The position numbers and the translations under genes were made by a program. Positions 25,995 through 35,430 of a stretch of DNA of 64,000 nucleotides are shown piece by piece. Origin of the DNA: Gottfriedia acidiceleris (lineage in GTDB: Bacteria; Bacillota; Bacilli; Bacillales; Bacillaceae_G). The first letter of the stretch is position 1. Every line of letters starts with the position of its first letter. Below the pieces are notes generated by a model that was not told the DNA's origin, did no database searches, and was given only the letters and a program-made list of their open reading frames with translations. The stretch spans positions 3,472,001-3,536,000 of the forward strand of contig NZ_CP096034.1 in the NCBI RefSeq assembly GCF_023115465.1, given 5' to 3'.

Positions 25995-27512
25995 TTATAA
26001 TAAGATGCCATACCAAGGTTTTTGACTTAGTTCAGGGGTAAGTGAGCAATGAACATGCTTTACTTGCGTGTACTCGTCTAAAGCATATCGACCAAGCTCA
26101 CGACCAAATCCACTTTGTTTATATCCTCCAAATGGTGCATCGCTTCTTAACATATGCCAGTCATTGATCCAGACTGTTCCCGCCTTTAATTCTTTTGATA
26201 TTTGAAGTGCTTTATTTACGTCTTTAGACCAAATACCAGCTGCTAACCCATAAATCGTATCATTCGCAATTTCAATTGCTTCCTCAATCGTCGAATATCG
26301 AATGACACAAAGAACAGGACCGAAAATCTCTTCTTGAGCGATTTTCATTTTATTATTAACATCCGCGAAAATCGTTGGTTCAACAAAATATCCATTATCA
26401 TATCCCTTACCTGTTAAACGTTTACCACCACAAACTAAACGAGCTCCTTCCTGGATTCCAGCATCAATATAAGATAAAACAGTTTCTAGTTGTTGTTCTG
26501 AAGCCATTGGCCCCATTCCAGTCGTCATATCAAGCTGGTTTCCAATCGTAATTGAAGAGGCTAAACTCGCTAATCGCTCAACTACTTCCTCATAGATTGA
26601 ATCATGTACTAAAAGGCGTGTTCCTGATTCACATAGTTGTCCAGAGTGAAGACAGAAACCGAATAAACTACCTGGAATAGTAATATCTAAATCAGCATCA
26701 GGTAATACGATCGATGGTGATTTTCCTCCTAATTCTAGAGTGACTCTTTTAACTGTTCCAGATGCTAACTCCATAATCCGTCTTCCTACTTCAGTAGATC
26801 CCGTAAATGCTACCTTATCTACATGTGGATGAGTTGCTAGCACTTCACCAACAGTAGCTCCTGGTCCTGAAACAACATTGAAAACTCCTGCCGGGATTCC
26901 AGCTTCAGTAGCTAATTCTGCTAGTTTCAAAGCAGAAAGTGGTGTATTTGAGGCAGGTTTAACAACAATTGAGTTCCCCATTGCAAGCGCAGGTGCAATT
27001 TTCCACATTGCTAAAAGCATTGGTAGATTCCAAGGTGTAATCGCAGCTACGACACCAATGCCTTCTCGCCATACTTGATTGTTGCTAGGTCCTGGAAAAG
27101 GTAGTATTGGCAAAGACTCAACAAATGGATACTCAACAGTAAATTTCGCTGTTTGCTGAAGTAAATCTACTAAATATAAAATATCCAAATTGGAAATTCT
27201 TCTTACAGTAGCTCCAGAACTAACAGATTCCAAGAATGCAAGTTCCTCCGAATGTTCGACAATCTTATTCCCGAAATTAATTAAGATTTGAGCTCTTTCT
27301 TTTGGTGATTTTTTTGACCAAACTCCCGAATCAAAAGCATTACGAGCAGAAGTAATAGCTGTTTCCGTATCTTCTCTCCCAGCTTTAGCTACCAGAGCGA
27401 TCACTTCTCCAGTTGCTGGATTTTTCACACTAAACGTTTCACCACTTTTTGCAGGTGTCCATCTACCATCAATATAAAGCGGAAATTCTAATAATTTTTG
27501 AGTTGTTTGCAT
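25995..27512 (-). CDS. NAD-dependent aldehyde dehydrogenase
   Basis: A 505-residue aldehyde dehydrogenase. Landmarks: ITPWNLPMLLAMWKIAPALAMGNS, FTGSTEVGRRI, VTLELGGKSPSIV (general-base Glu), FGFCLHSGQLCESGTRLL (catalytic Cys), EEIFGPVLCV and the C-terminal WINDWHMLRSDAPFGGYKQSGFGRELG. AGGAGG precedes the ATG. First gene of the operon; it would turn the fatty aldehyde into the acid. Confidence 0.94.
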   Translation of the reverse strand: MQTTQKLLEFPLYIDGRWTPAKSGETFSVKNPATGEVIALVAKAGREDTETAITSARNAFDSGVWSKKSPKERAQILINFGNKIVEHSEELAFLESVSSGATVRRISNLDILYLVDLLQQTAKFTVEYPFVESLPILPFPGPSNNQVWREGIGVVAAITPWNLPMLLAMWKIAPALAMGNSIVVKPASNTPLSALKLAELATEAGIPAGVFNVVSGPGATVGEVLATHPHVDKVAFTGSTEVGRRIMELASGTVKRVTLELGGKSPSIVLPDADLDITIPGSLFGFCLHSGQLCESGTRLLVHDSIYEEVVERLASLASSITIGNQLDMTTGMGPMASEQQLETVLSYIDAGIQEGARLVCGGKRLTGKGYDNGYFVEPTIFADVNNKMKIAQEEIFGPVLCVIRYSTIEEAIEIANDTIYGLAAGIWSKDVNKALQISKELKAGTVWINDWHMLRSDAPFGGYKQSGFGRELGRYALDEYTQVKHVHCSLTPELSQKPWYGILL

Positions 27513-27580
27513 TTAAAAACCTCCTAAAATAGTTATCAAATTAGTTAAGTAGGAAATACAGTAACACCTGAACTCCTTTT

Positions 27581-27595
27581 GAGAAAACGCTTGCA
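27581..27595 (+). promoter_or_regulatory. Weak cre-like site upstream of the aldehyde dehydrogenase operon
   Basis: GAGAAAACGCTTGCA matches the CcpA cre consensus except at the first two positions. It lies about 70 bases before the first gene of the operon, in the divergent region shared with the LysR gene, where carbon catabolite control of a degradative operon would be expected. Confidence 0.35.
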
Positions 27596-27804
27596 AATCT
27601 AAAGGAATTTTTAGAAAATAATCTTAAGGACTTGTCTTAGTTTAAAAATTGAGAATTATCTGAATTAATTGTATAACTTCACATTTACTAAGTAAAATTA
27701 GGATTTGTAATACCTTGTTAGCATTTTTTAATATCTAAAAATAGAGGTTATTTATTATCCAAACGTATTTCTAATATAGTAATCTTTAAAGAGGTGGTCA
27801 CCAT

Positions 27805-28713
27805 ATGCACATTCAAAAACTTAAGATACTTTCTGAGGTCGCTAAAACTGGATCTTTTTCTATTGCAGGTCAAAATCTTCATATAACCCAATCTGGTATT
27901 AGTCAGGATATTAAAAAAATAGAAGATGAATTAGGAATAAAAATTTTCGATCGCTCTCGATATGGGGTTGTTTTATCACATGAAGGGGCAAAAATTGTAA
28001 ATAAAGCAAATGAGGTATTGTTAAAATATGAAGAAATGATTGAAGAGGCAAGAATAATTCTAGAAATACATTCTGGAAATCTAAGAGTTTCTACTATACC
28101 TGCTTTCTTTACTTATTTATTAAAACCATTAATAGAATTTAAGAATTTATATTCAAATTTAAACATAGAAATTTTAGAAAATATAACTGAGTATACAGTT
28201 GAAGCGGTTCAACAAAATAAAGCAGAGATTGGACTTATATGTATATATGAAAATATTTTGAAAAATATTGAGCTTTTAAATTTTGAAAGGATTCTTGAGG
28301 GGACACTAAAGGTTTATGTAAGTAGCGATTCTCCTTTTGCTAAAAAGAAAAAAATTACACCAGAAGAAGTCCTTCAGCAGGCAGTAGTATTATACAATGG
28401 TGATTATATCAATTGGTTTGTTCATAATTTTCAACTTAAATTTGGAAAAATGAATATTCTTATATCATCAAATCAAACGGAAGAATTATCACGATTAATC
28501 TCCGAAGGATTTGCAATTGGTTTTGCTCCAGATTTTGCTACTAAAAGTAATCCTTATGTTATTGAAAATAAAATTGTTGAAATTGATCTTATAAACTATG
28601 AACCTGTTAATGTTGCACTTGGCATTATTCATGGAAAGAATCGAACTCCTTCAAAAATAGAGAAACACTTAATAAATTTTATTAAATCCGAATTAGAATA
28701 CTATTTAAATTAG
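27805..28713 (+). CDS. LysR-family regulator divergent from the alkyl-sulfate operon
   Basis: A 302-residue LysR protein with an N-terminal winged helix-turn-helix (FSIAGQNLHITQSGISQDIKKIEDELGIKIFDR) and an effector domain (about 90-295). AGAGGTGG precedes the ATG. It is transcribed away from the aldehyde dehydrogenase operon across a 292-base gap, the classic place for a LysR activator of that operon. SdsB of Pseudomonas, the activator of the alkylsulfatase gene sdsA, is also LysR-type, so the layout matches by analogy. Confidence 0.9.
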   Translation: MHIQKLKILSEVAKTGSFSIAGQNLHITQSGISQDIKKIEDELGIKIFDRSRYGVVLSHEGAKIVNKANEVLLKYEEMIEEARIILEIHSGNLRVSTIPAFFTYLLKPLIEFKNLYSNLNIEILENITEYTVEAVQQNKAEIGLICIYENILKNIELLNFERILEGTLKVYVSSDSPFAKKKKITPEEVLQQAVVLYNGDYINWFVHNFQLKFGKMNILISSNQTEELSRLISEGFAIGFAPDFATKSNPYVIENKIVEIDLINYEPVNVALGIIHGKNRTPSKIEKHLINFIKSELEYYLN

Positions 28714-28774
28714 AAAACATTATTTATAATTTCTACTCAGTTATAACAAATATCCTCGTGATAATAATTATATT

Positions 28775-28821
28775 AAATAGTCCATCGAATCAGATAGATT
28801 CTCTGGACTATTTTTATTTTT
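28775..28821 (+). terminator. Rho-independent terminator after the LysR gene
   Basis: AAATAGTCCA (28775-28784) pairs with TGGACTATTT (28804-28813), followed by T-rich sequence. Confidence 0.82.
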
Positions 28822-28849
28822 AATCTTTAAATTCTTAGGACATAAAATC

Positions 28850-28892
28850 ACCCGAATACTAGACACTTATTTTAAGTGTCTAGTATTCGGGT
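28850..28892. repeat. Perfect 20-bp inverted repeat with 3-base loop
   Basis: ACCCGAATACTAGACACTTA (28850-28869), loop TTT, then its exact reverse complement (28873-28892). No T-run follows directly on either strand. It separates the LysR terminator from the decayed hydrolase and may be a bidirectional transcription barrier or the relic of a mobile element. Confidence 0.6.
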
Positions 28893-28970
28893 AACATTTC
28901 AATTTTGACAGTCCTTTATTATTGAACTAAGCATAAGTCAAGGTAATAAGGAATTTCTTATTCATTTTAA

Positions 28971-29160
28971 TTAGTCTTTTAAAAATGTTAGTAACGCTTC
29001 ATTAAATTCTTTTTGATGAGTTGCGTTTAATCCATGCGGACCACCCTTATTAAAAACGAGCTTACTGCCAGGAATGGACTCATATGTACGTTTTCCACTT
29101 AACTCAAAAGGTACGATTGTTGCTTCTCTGATCAAAAAACTTTTTATTCCAAACCATTTT
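28971..29160 (-). pseudogene. C-terminal remnant of an alpha/beta hydrolase (chloroperoxidase-like)
   Basis: On the minus strand a frame ending with TAA at 28971-28973 reads TIVPFELSGKRTYESIPGSK, then LVFNKGGPHGLNATHQKEFN, then EALLTFLKD. This is the C-terminus of non-heme chloroperoxidase-type alpha/beta hydrolases, including the catalytic His in GGPHGLNATH. About 60 codons remain. There is no start codon, and the part just before IVPF looks shortened; an in-frame stop cuts it off. The catalytic Ser and most of the fold are missing, so the gene is dead. Confidence 0.7.
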
Positions 29161-29349
29161 AAAATATTTTAGTATGTTTAAGTTTATTCTATTCGCAACT
29201 ATTAATATTATAAAATTATTCCAAAAACATTAAATCAATTAATATAATAAACTACAGTTTAAATAGTCTGAATATTAGGTATAAAGCCACTTTTTTTACT
29301 TTGGAATATTATGGTAAAATTAGGATGATTTTAACAAGGGAGGGTGCAT

Positions 29350-29907
29350 ATGACTAAGACAATAGGTCTTATTTGTGGTAGTTTACGTAAAAACTCTTAT
29401 AATCGAATCATTGCTCAATCATTAACAGAGATGGCTGATTCCCATCAATTTCGTTGGATCGAGATTAATGATCTACCTTTATTCAATGAAGACTTAGAAA
29501 CAAGTGTTCCGGAAGCAGTGACATCATTTAAATCTGCTATCCAGGGCGTTGACGGTATCATTATTGTAAGTCCAGAGTACAATTCTGGAATTCCAGGCGT
29601 ATTAAAGAATGCATTGGACTGGGCATCAAGACCTCGGGAATCAGCTGTTCTTAGTAGAAAACCGGTTGGTTTAATTGGTGCAACTCCTGGTGGATTAGGT
29701 ACTGTTTATGCTCAAATACAAACCAGAGAAATACTAGAAGCTATGCAAGCTCATGTACTTCCATTTCAAAAAATGCTGATATCCCAAGTACATGAAAAGA
29801 TTGATTCCGATCATAAAGTACTTACTGACGAACATACAAAACGATATCTTCATCGTTATTTACAACAATTTATCAATTGGATAGATAAAGCTTCTTTATT
29901 AGATTAA
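29350..29907 (+). CDS. NADPH-dependent FMN reductase family protein
   Basis: A 185-residue flavodoxin-like oxidoreductase. Landmarks: GLICGSLRKNSYNR (phosphate-binding loop for FMN), INDLPLFNEDLE, VSPEYNSGIPGVLKNALDWASR and GATPGGLGTVYAQIQTREIL. The ATG at 29350 follows GGAGG at the right spacing. Proteins of this type reduce FMN, quinones or azo compounds. It could supply reduced flavin to the monooxygenase at 7 kb, but they are unlinked. Confidence 0.9.
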   Translation: MTKTIGLICGSLRKNSYNRIIAQSLTEMADSHQFRWIEINDLPLFNEDLETSVPEAVTSFKSAIQGVDGIIIVSPEYNSGIPGVLKNALDWASRPRESAVLSRKPVGLIGATPGGLGTVYAQIQTREILEAMQAHVLPFQKMLISQVHEKIDSDHKVLTDEHTKRYLHRYLQQFINWIDKASLLD

Positions 29908-30045
29908 TAGAAGAACCAAGTATTTTTAAAAATCAGTCTAACTTTTTTCCGATTTAGAAAAACTGATTGTAACAAACGAAGAAAATTTGATAATATTCCA
30001 GTTTTAAACTTTCATCGATTACTTAATTTTTAGGAGGAATACATA

Positions 30046-30690
30046 ATGTCTGATCTCTATTCTCGTATTAATAAAGATGATGCTGTCGTTCTTTTAGTTG
30101 ATCATCAAACTGGTCTCATGGCTGGACTAGTGCGTGACTATGGTGTTGATGAATTCAAGAACAATGTTTTGGCTCTTGCTCACACTGCTAAGTTTTTTGA
30201 TTTACCTGTTATTTTAACAACAAGCTTTGAAAACGGGCCTAATGGACCACTAATGCAAGAATTAGTTGAGCTTTTTCCTAACGCCCCAAAAATAGCTCGC
30301 CCTGGACAAATTAATGCATGGGATAATGATGATTTTGTAAAAGCAATCGAAGAAACTGGAAAAAAACAACTTATTATCGCTGGCGTAGTTACGGATGTTT
30401 GCGTTGCTTTCCCAGCTCTTTCTGCTATAAAAGCTGGTTATGAAGTATTTGCTGTTACTGATGCTTCAGGAACTTTCAGCAAACAAGTTGCAGATGCCGC
30501 CAATACGCGTATGGCACATAGTGGTGTGCAACTTTTGAACTGGTTTAGCGTAGCGTGCGAATTACAACGCGATTGGCGCAACGATGTTGAAGGTTTTGGT
30601 ACTTTACTTGCTAGTAATCTTCCAGGTTATCAAAATATAATTGGAAGCTATATGGCAACTCAGCGAAATCTGAGTAAACAAAATGTCTGA
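30046..30690 (+). CDS. Isochorismatase-family cysteine hydrolase (YcaC-like)
   Basis: A 214-residue cysteine hydrolase. The catalytic triad is visible as Asp in VVLLVDHQTGLM, a lysine/arginine near KIARPGQINAWDN, and Cys in IIAGVVTDVCVAFPALSA. The overall length and the C-terminal SVACELQRDWRNDVEGF match YcaC-type members, whose natural substrate is unclear. AGGAGG precedes the ATG. It lies 138 bases after the FMN reductase gene on the same strand and may share its transcript. Confidence 0.9.
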   Translation: MSDLYSRINKDDAVVLLVDHQTGLMAGLVRDYGVDEFKNNVLALAHTAKFFDLPVILTTSFENGPNGPLMQELVELFPNAPKIARPGQINAWDNDDFVKAIEETGKKQLIIAGVVTDVCVAFPALSAIKAGYEVFAVTDASGTFSKQVADAANTRMAHSGVQLLNWFSVACELQRDWRNDVEGFGTLLASNLPGYQNIIGSYMATQRNLSKQNV

Positions 30691-30699
30691 ATTTAGCGC

Positions 30700-30727
30700 A
30701 GCGCTGATTTAATCAGCGCTTTTTTTA
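30700..30727 (+). terminator. Rho-independent terminator after the isochorismatase-type gene
   Basis: AGCGCTGATT (30700-30709) pairs with AATCAGCGCT (30711-30720), followed by seven T. Confidence 0.9.
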
Positions 30728-30790
30728 TTAGATGTAAAGTTGTCATTTAGGATGAGCCAACTCTCTTATGCTTTAATTATGGTTAATCTG

Positions 30791-30832
30791 TAAAATGGTA
30801 GTGCAGGCATAAGCACCCACGCTACCATTTTA
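30791..30832 (-). terminator. Hairpin downstream of malR
   Basis: AAAATGGTAG (30792-30801) pairs with CTACCATTTT (30822-30831), with further pairing inside. The A-T ends give a T-stretch on either strand. It lies about 80 bases after the malR stop and likely ends the malK-malR transcript. Confidence 0.6.
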
Positions 30833-30911
30833 GAATGAATCTATTAGCTATTACTTAAGCAAATTATATAAGCGAGAACCAAAGGCTTCTACACTAAATT
30901 GGTATAAACAC

Positions 30912-31619
30912 TTACAGAAAGTTTTTTATTAAGTACTCGTTAATTTTGTTATATTCATGCTGGTAAACTGGTCTTCCGATGGTCCCATATATAACCTTGA
31001 CATTAAGGATTCCTAAATCCTTTAAGAAGTTCAGATACTTTCTCGCTGAGACCCTTGAAATGCCCACAACATTTGCCACTTCTTCGGTTGAAAACGGCAC
31101 CTCCTTCAATCCCTGAACTGCTTCCCATACTTGCTTTAAAGTATCCTTAGTTAACCCTTTTGGGAGCTCTTCAACTATTGCAGTTTCATCCCTATGTAAA
31201 AGATAATTATCGAGCTCTTGTTGGCTGACAGCTTCCAGTTTATCGGTAAACCGGGTCTTTTGCTGATAGCTGACAAGAGCAGCATTGAACCTTTCAAATT
31301 CAAAAGGCTTTATTAAATAATCGACAACGCCATACCTTAATGCCTTTTTGATTCGCTCTAGATCCGATGCTGCCGAAATAATGATTACATCGACTTCAAG
31401 TTCATTTCTCCGGAGGTATGTCAATAGCTCTAACCCCTGTTTGCCCGGCATAAAAATATCCAGAAGTATAAGCTGTATATCTTCTTTTCCAAGTAAAAGG
31501 ATCGCATCATCAACTGAATTAGCTACCGTAGTCAAACGGAAACCACCAATTTTTGAAAGGTATCGTTTATTGATTTCCGCCACCATAGGGTCATCTTCAA
31601 CAATCATTACATTGATCAT
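30912..31619 (-). CDS. malR: Response regulator of the CitB/DcuR type (malate two-component system)
   Basis: A 235-residue regulator with an N-terminal receiver domain (phospho-acceptor Asp in LILLDIFMPGKQGLELL, Lys in DYLIKPFEFERF) and a C-terminal helix-turn-helix (STEEVANVVGISRVSARKYLNFLKDLG). Its start overlaps the end of the kinase gene by 4 bases. In B. subtilis the homologous MalK-MalR pair (YufL-YufM) switches on malate uptake and malic enzyme genes; the malic enzyme gene next door supports the same role. CitT or DctR roles remain possible. Confidence 0.85.
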   Translation of the reverse strand: MINVMIVEDDPMVAEINKRYLSKIGGFRLTTVANSVDDAILLLGKEDIQLILLDIFMPGKQGLELLTYLRRNELEVDVIIISAASDLERIKKALRYGVVDYLIKPFEFERFNAALVSYQQKTRFTDKLEAVSQQELDNYLLHRDETAIVEELPKGLTKDTLKQVWEAVQGLKEVPFSTEEVANVVGISRVSARKYLNFLKDLGILNVKVIYGTIGRPVYQHEYNKINEYLIKNFL

Positions 31620-33217
31620 GCCTTTTCATCCTCTGCTTTATAAGGTATATACACCGCAAAATTCGTTCCCTTTCCCGGCTTAGAAGAAATGATTAGGTCC
31701 CCTTCTAGTCTTTCAATAGCCTGAGCTAAAAGATATAGTCCGACCCCGCGGTTATCTCCTTTCGTAGAGAAGCCTTTATCGAATATTTTATTTTGTATTG
31801 CGTTCGTCATTCCCATACCTGTATCCTTAACTTCGATTGTTAAAATATCCTCTGCGTAATCAAGCTTTAAGTCAACTTTCTTGACAGGACTGTTCGCTAT
31901 CGCTTCCATTGCATTATCGACAAGGTTTCCAATAATCGTTATGAGTTCTTGGGTGATTCCCGGGTTCAAAGGCTGGGGGATCTTATTGGAACAATCAAAT
32001 GATAGTGTTGCACCTGATTCTCTTGCAAAGCTTAGCTTGCCAATCAAAAATCCTGCTAGAACCGGATCCTGGACATTCTTGGTTACAAAGCCCATTTCCA
32101 TTTCCCGATGGTTAACGGTTTCACTCACATAGTTCGCAAGTGTATCATATTGTTCGGTACGGACAAGGCCAAGAATAACATGCATCTTATTCATGAATTC
32201 ATGGGCATGGGCACGGAGGGCATCCGCATAATTGCGCACACCTGTGAGCTGTTCGGCCAATAACTGAACTTCCGTTTTATCACGGAATGTAGCGATTGCC
32301 CCAACCGGTTGATTACCCACTACTACCGGTACCCTGTTTACCAAAATAGTAACTCCATGCAAATCTTGTTCCTGATCAACCTCAGTTTCTCCAGACTGCA
32401 AAATACGGGTTAAGCGGGTCTCAGGCAAATAATCTTCTATTTTGAGTCCTTTTGGATTCCCTTCTAGGCCGGCTTTTTTAAAAAGCTTTTGTGCTGCCCT
32501 GTTTACAAGGGTAATTTTTCCTTCTTGGTCGATGGCTATAATTCCCTCACGCACCGATTGGAGCATGGAACTCCGCTCTTCAAGCAGCTTTGCAATAGCG
32601 AACGGCTCGAGGCCCAATAGGATTTTTTTGATAAACTTAGCCAAGCCCACCGCACCGGTTACCCCGATTAATATTCCGATTATTGTCCCAATCATCATCC
32701 CCATCCGACCTTTATGTACAGCATTCGTTACGTTTTCCAAAGAAATCCCTACCGCAACAGCGCCAACTTGTTTTCCTTTTGAATTCTTTATTGGTGTAAA
32801 TGCTCGCATGGACGGGCCCAGAAACCCCTTTGAGATAGATATATATTCTTTCCCTTGAAGGACTGGTCCTTCATCTCCTCCCCTGAATCTCTTTCCAACT
32901 TCACTGGGATCTGGATGGGAAAGCCGGATTCCTTCCATATCCATGACGACAACAAAGTTAACATGCGTTAAATCTTTTATTTGATTAGCAATAGCTTCTA
33001 CTTCTGTCGAATTTATTTTCCCCTCAAGAGACCCAATCACTTGCGGGTTAAGAGAAACTATCTTTGCAATATTGAGTACCTTTTCTTTCTGTGTCTCTTC
33101 CACACTGGAGGTAATTCTCTTACTGATTAGCAAATCGGTTATACCTAGTGACAAAGCGACAACAAGGCATACAAAAATAATGATGATGGCTTGTAAACTA
33201 AATCTGCCCTTTTTCAT
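31616..33217 (-). CDS. malK: Sensor histidine kinase of the CitA/DcuS type (malate sensor)
   Basis: A 533-residue membrane kinase. A first membrane helix (about 12-30), an extracytoplasmic PAS-like sensor (about 35-170, with SHPDPSEVGKRFRGGDEG as ligand loop), a second helix (about 173-195), a cytosolic PAS domain (about 215-325), the phosphorylated His in RAHAHEFMNKMHVILGL and an ATPase domain (NLVDNAMEAI, KDTGMGM, STKGDNRGVGLYL). This architecture senses C4-dicarboxylates or citrate. GGAGGAG precedes the ATG. Confidence 0.87.
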   Translation of the reverse strand: MKKGRFSLQAIIIIFVCLVVALSLGITDLLISKRITSSVEETQKEKVLNIAKIVSLNPQVIGSLEGKINSTEVEAIANQIKDLTHVNFVVVMDMEGIRLSHPDPSEVGKRFRGGDEGPVLQGKEYISISKGFLGPSMRAFTPIKNSKGKQVGAVAVGISLENVTNAVHKGRMGMMIGTIIGILIGVTGAVGLAKFIKKILLGLEPFAIAKLLEERSSMLQSVREGIIAIDQEGKITLVNRAAQKLFKKAGLEGNPKGLKIEDYLPETRLTRILQSGETEVDQEQDLHGVTILVNRVPVVVGNQPVGAIATFRDKTEVQLLAEQLTGVRNYADALRAHAHEFMNKMHVILGLVRTEQYDTLANYVSETVNHREMEMGFVTKNVQDPVLAGFLIGKLSFARESGATLSFDCSNKIPQPLNPGITQELITIIGNLVDNAMEAIANSPVKKVDLKLDYAEDILTIEVKDTGMGMTNAIQNKIFDKGFSTKGDNRGVGLYLLAQAIERLEGDLIISSKPGKGTNFAVYIPYKAEDEKA

Positions 33218-33278
33218 AATCTCCTCCAGGTTATCTGCTTAATGATAGTATGAATAAGGTTTATCCATTACATACTAA

Positions 33279-33421
33279 GAGACCGCAAAGCTCTCTGGAA
33301 GATCTTTGCAGTCTCTATAATAAATCAACTTAATAGTAAAATTTCACCCGCTACGATTTGATTAAGCAAGGTATAGTAAAGCAATAAAGATGGAGTCAAC
33401 GAAAACTATTGCTCCATCTTT
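33279..33421 (-). terminator. Two hairpins between the malic enzyme gene and malK
   Basis: GAGACCGCAAAG (33279-33290) pairs with CTTTGCAGTCTC (33304-33315) with one mismatch. AAAGATGGAG (33386-33395) pairs with CTCCATCTTT (33412-33421), with an extra GCAATA/TATTGC pairing. They lie downstream of the malic enzyme stop and upstream of malK, so they probably separate the two transcripts. Confidence 0.55.
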
Positions 33422-33490
33422 ATTTTTTATCCAATATTTAGGCTCTGTTTTATTAGTAAGGAATAACTCTTATTGGCTTCCCTTTGACTT

Positions 33491-35200
33491 CTATACTTTT
33501 ATAGCTACACTCTTAATTTCTTTATACTCAGCTTTCCACATAGCATCTTCTATCGAATTTTCAACATCTTGAATCTCTGTTCTTGCAATACCTTCGTGTA
33601 TAGCAGCATAGGCTACTTCAATAGCTACGTATTTTGAGACTTCATGTAGCATTTCAATAGATGGCAGCAGGGATGCTCCAGGTTTACTTGTGTCAGACAT
33701 ACTTGCAACCGCATAAGCAGCAGCTGCAAACATTCCTTTTGAGATCACTTCAGCTTTTGCAACAATCGCCCCCAAACCTAGACCAGGGAAAACAAATGCG
33801 TTATTTGACTGTCCAATTTCATAGGAAACACCTTTGTATTCTACATTGGCAAACGGGCTGCCGGTTGCAATTAAAGCCTTGCCATCGGTCCACTTAATCA
33901 GGTTTTCCGGCACTGCTTCTGTCAATGCAGTCGGATTGGACATAGGCATGATGATAGGTCGTTCTACGTGCAAGGCCATTTCTTTAATAATTTCTTCAGT
34001 GAACGCACCGGCTTGTCCAGAAGTACCAATCAGGATTGTTGGTTTCACCCTTTTAACTACTTCCATTAATGAAATGATCCCTTCCTCATTCTTAGCCCAG
34101 TCCTTAACTTCATCCACCTTTCTTGCATAAGGCTTCTGGAAGTGCAGAACATCTGGTGTTTCATCTGTTAGTAGACCCCGATAGTCTACAGCCCAGAAAC
34201 GATCAAAGGCTTCTTCCCTGGTCGATCCTTCTAGAACCATGGCATCTGCCATTTGGTCTGCGTTACCGATGCCGGCAGCCCCTGGTCCAAAGACAATAAT
34301 GCGCTGGTCCTTCAAGGATTCTCCTGTTACTTTCAAAGCAGACATAATAGCAGCAAGAGTAACTGCACCTGTCCCCTGGATGTCATCGTTGAAGGTAAGG
34401 AATTTGTCACCATATTTGTCCAAGATTTTTCGCGCATTAACGTTGCCAAGGTCCTCCCAGTGAATGAGAACCTCTGGAAAGAATTTTCTTGCATTTTGAA
34501 CGAATAAATCAATGAATTGATCATAACGATCACCTCTTACACGTGCGAATTTGTTGCCAATATACATAGGATCTTCAATCAAAGCCTGATTGTTCGTGCC
34601 AACATCTAACACGATTGGTAGAACTCGGGTTGGATCAATACCAGCTGCAGCCGTGTACACTGCAAGTTTACCAATCGCAATATTAATACCGCCTATCCCT
34701 TGGTCACCAATACCAAGAATGCTTTCAGAGTCCGTCACGACAATTAAATCAATACCATTACTGGATTTTCCAAGATTATTAAATGCTTTTTCAATACCCT
34801 CAGGATTATCAATGGAAAGGTATAAGCCATCTGAGCGACGGTATCTATGGGAATATGATTGGATTGCATCACCGACAGTTGGAGTGTAGATAATTGGGAG
34901 CATTTCTGCCAGGTGTTCTTTCAAAAGACGATAAAACAAGACCACATTACGGTTATATAAATCATAAAGCAGCCCGTTTTTGAATAGATTGGTCGTCCGC
35001 ATCGAATATTGTTCATAGACCCTATTAACTTGTTCATCAAGGGTTATTACTTGTGGCGGTAACAGACCTTCAAGTCCAAGTTCTTCCCTTTCCTCTTTCG
35101 TAAAAGCTGTTCCTTTATTCAAAAAAGGATTGGAGAGAACTTCTTTTCCTTTTAATGTAGTTAAAATAACATCCTCAGGTACACTCTCAAGTACATTCAT
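33491..35200 (-). CDS. maeA: NAD-dependent malic enzyme
   Basis: A 569-residue malic enzyme that decarboxylates malate to pyruvate with reduction of NAD. Landmarks: [42 protein letters not shown] (substrate site), [32 protein letters not shown] (metal site) and the nucleotide loop [14 protein letters not shown]. Length matches the B. subtilis MaeA/MalS type. It lies just upstream of malK-malR on the same strand, as expected for a malate-induced gene. This stretch looks visibly richer in G and C than its neighbours. Confidence 0.94.
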   Translation of the reverse strand: MNVLESVPEDVILTTLKGKEVLSNPFLNKGTAFTKEEREELGLEGLLPPQVITLDEQVNRVYEQYSMRTTNLFKNGLLYDLYNRNVVLFYRLLKEHLAEMLPIIYTPTVGDAIQSYSHRYRRSDGLYLSIDNPEGIEKAFNNLGKSSNGIDLIVVTDSESILGIGDQGIGGINIAIGKLAVYTAAAGIDPTRVLPIVLDVGTNNQALIEDPMYIGNKFARVRGDRYDQFIDLFVQNARKFFPEVLIHWEDLGNVNARKILDKYGDKFLTFNDDIQGTGAVTLAAIMSALKVTGESLKDQRIIVFGPGAAGIGNADQMADAMVLEGSTREEAFDRFWAVDYRGLLTDETPDVLHFQKPYARKVDEVKDWAKNEEGIISLMEVVKRVKPTILIGTSGQAGAFTEEIIKEMALHVERPIIMPMSNPTALTEAVPENLIKWTDGKALIATGSPFANVEYKGVSYEIGQSNNAFVFPGLGLGAIVAKAEVISKGMFAAAAYAVASMSDTSKPGASLLPSIEMLHEVSKYVAIEVAYAAIHEGIARTEIQDVENSIEDAMWKAEYKEIKSVAIKV

Positions 35201-35312
35201 GGTGTTTCCTTCCTTCTATCTTAAATTAGCTATTTTAGACAATACCGAAACCATGTTAATAAAATTTTCCTTATCTCACTATTTTTTTAATTAAAAACCC
35301 TTTTTAGTAACT

Positions 35313-35348
35313 AAAAAAAGCAGAAAGTGAAACCCCTGACTGCTTTTT
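35313..35348 (-). terminator. Rho-independent terminator after the KdgT-type gene
   Basis: On the minus strand AAAAAGCAG pairs with CTGCTTTTT and runs into further T. Confidence 0.82.
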
Positions 35349-35430
35349 CTTTGTTTCTTTTTCAAATTGACTTCAAAGCTTCATAAGCATGATGGCATGG
35401 CCAAGATTACAGTAAATTTTTACTTTATTG

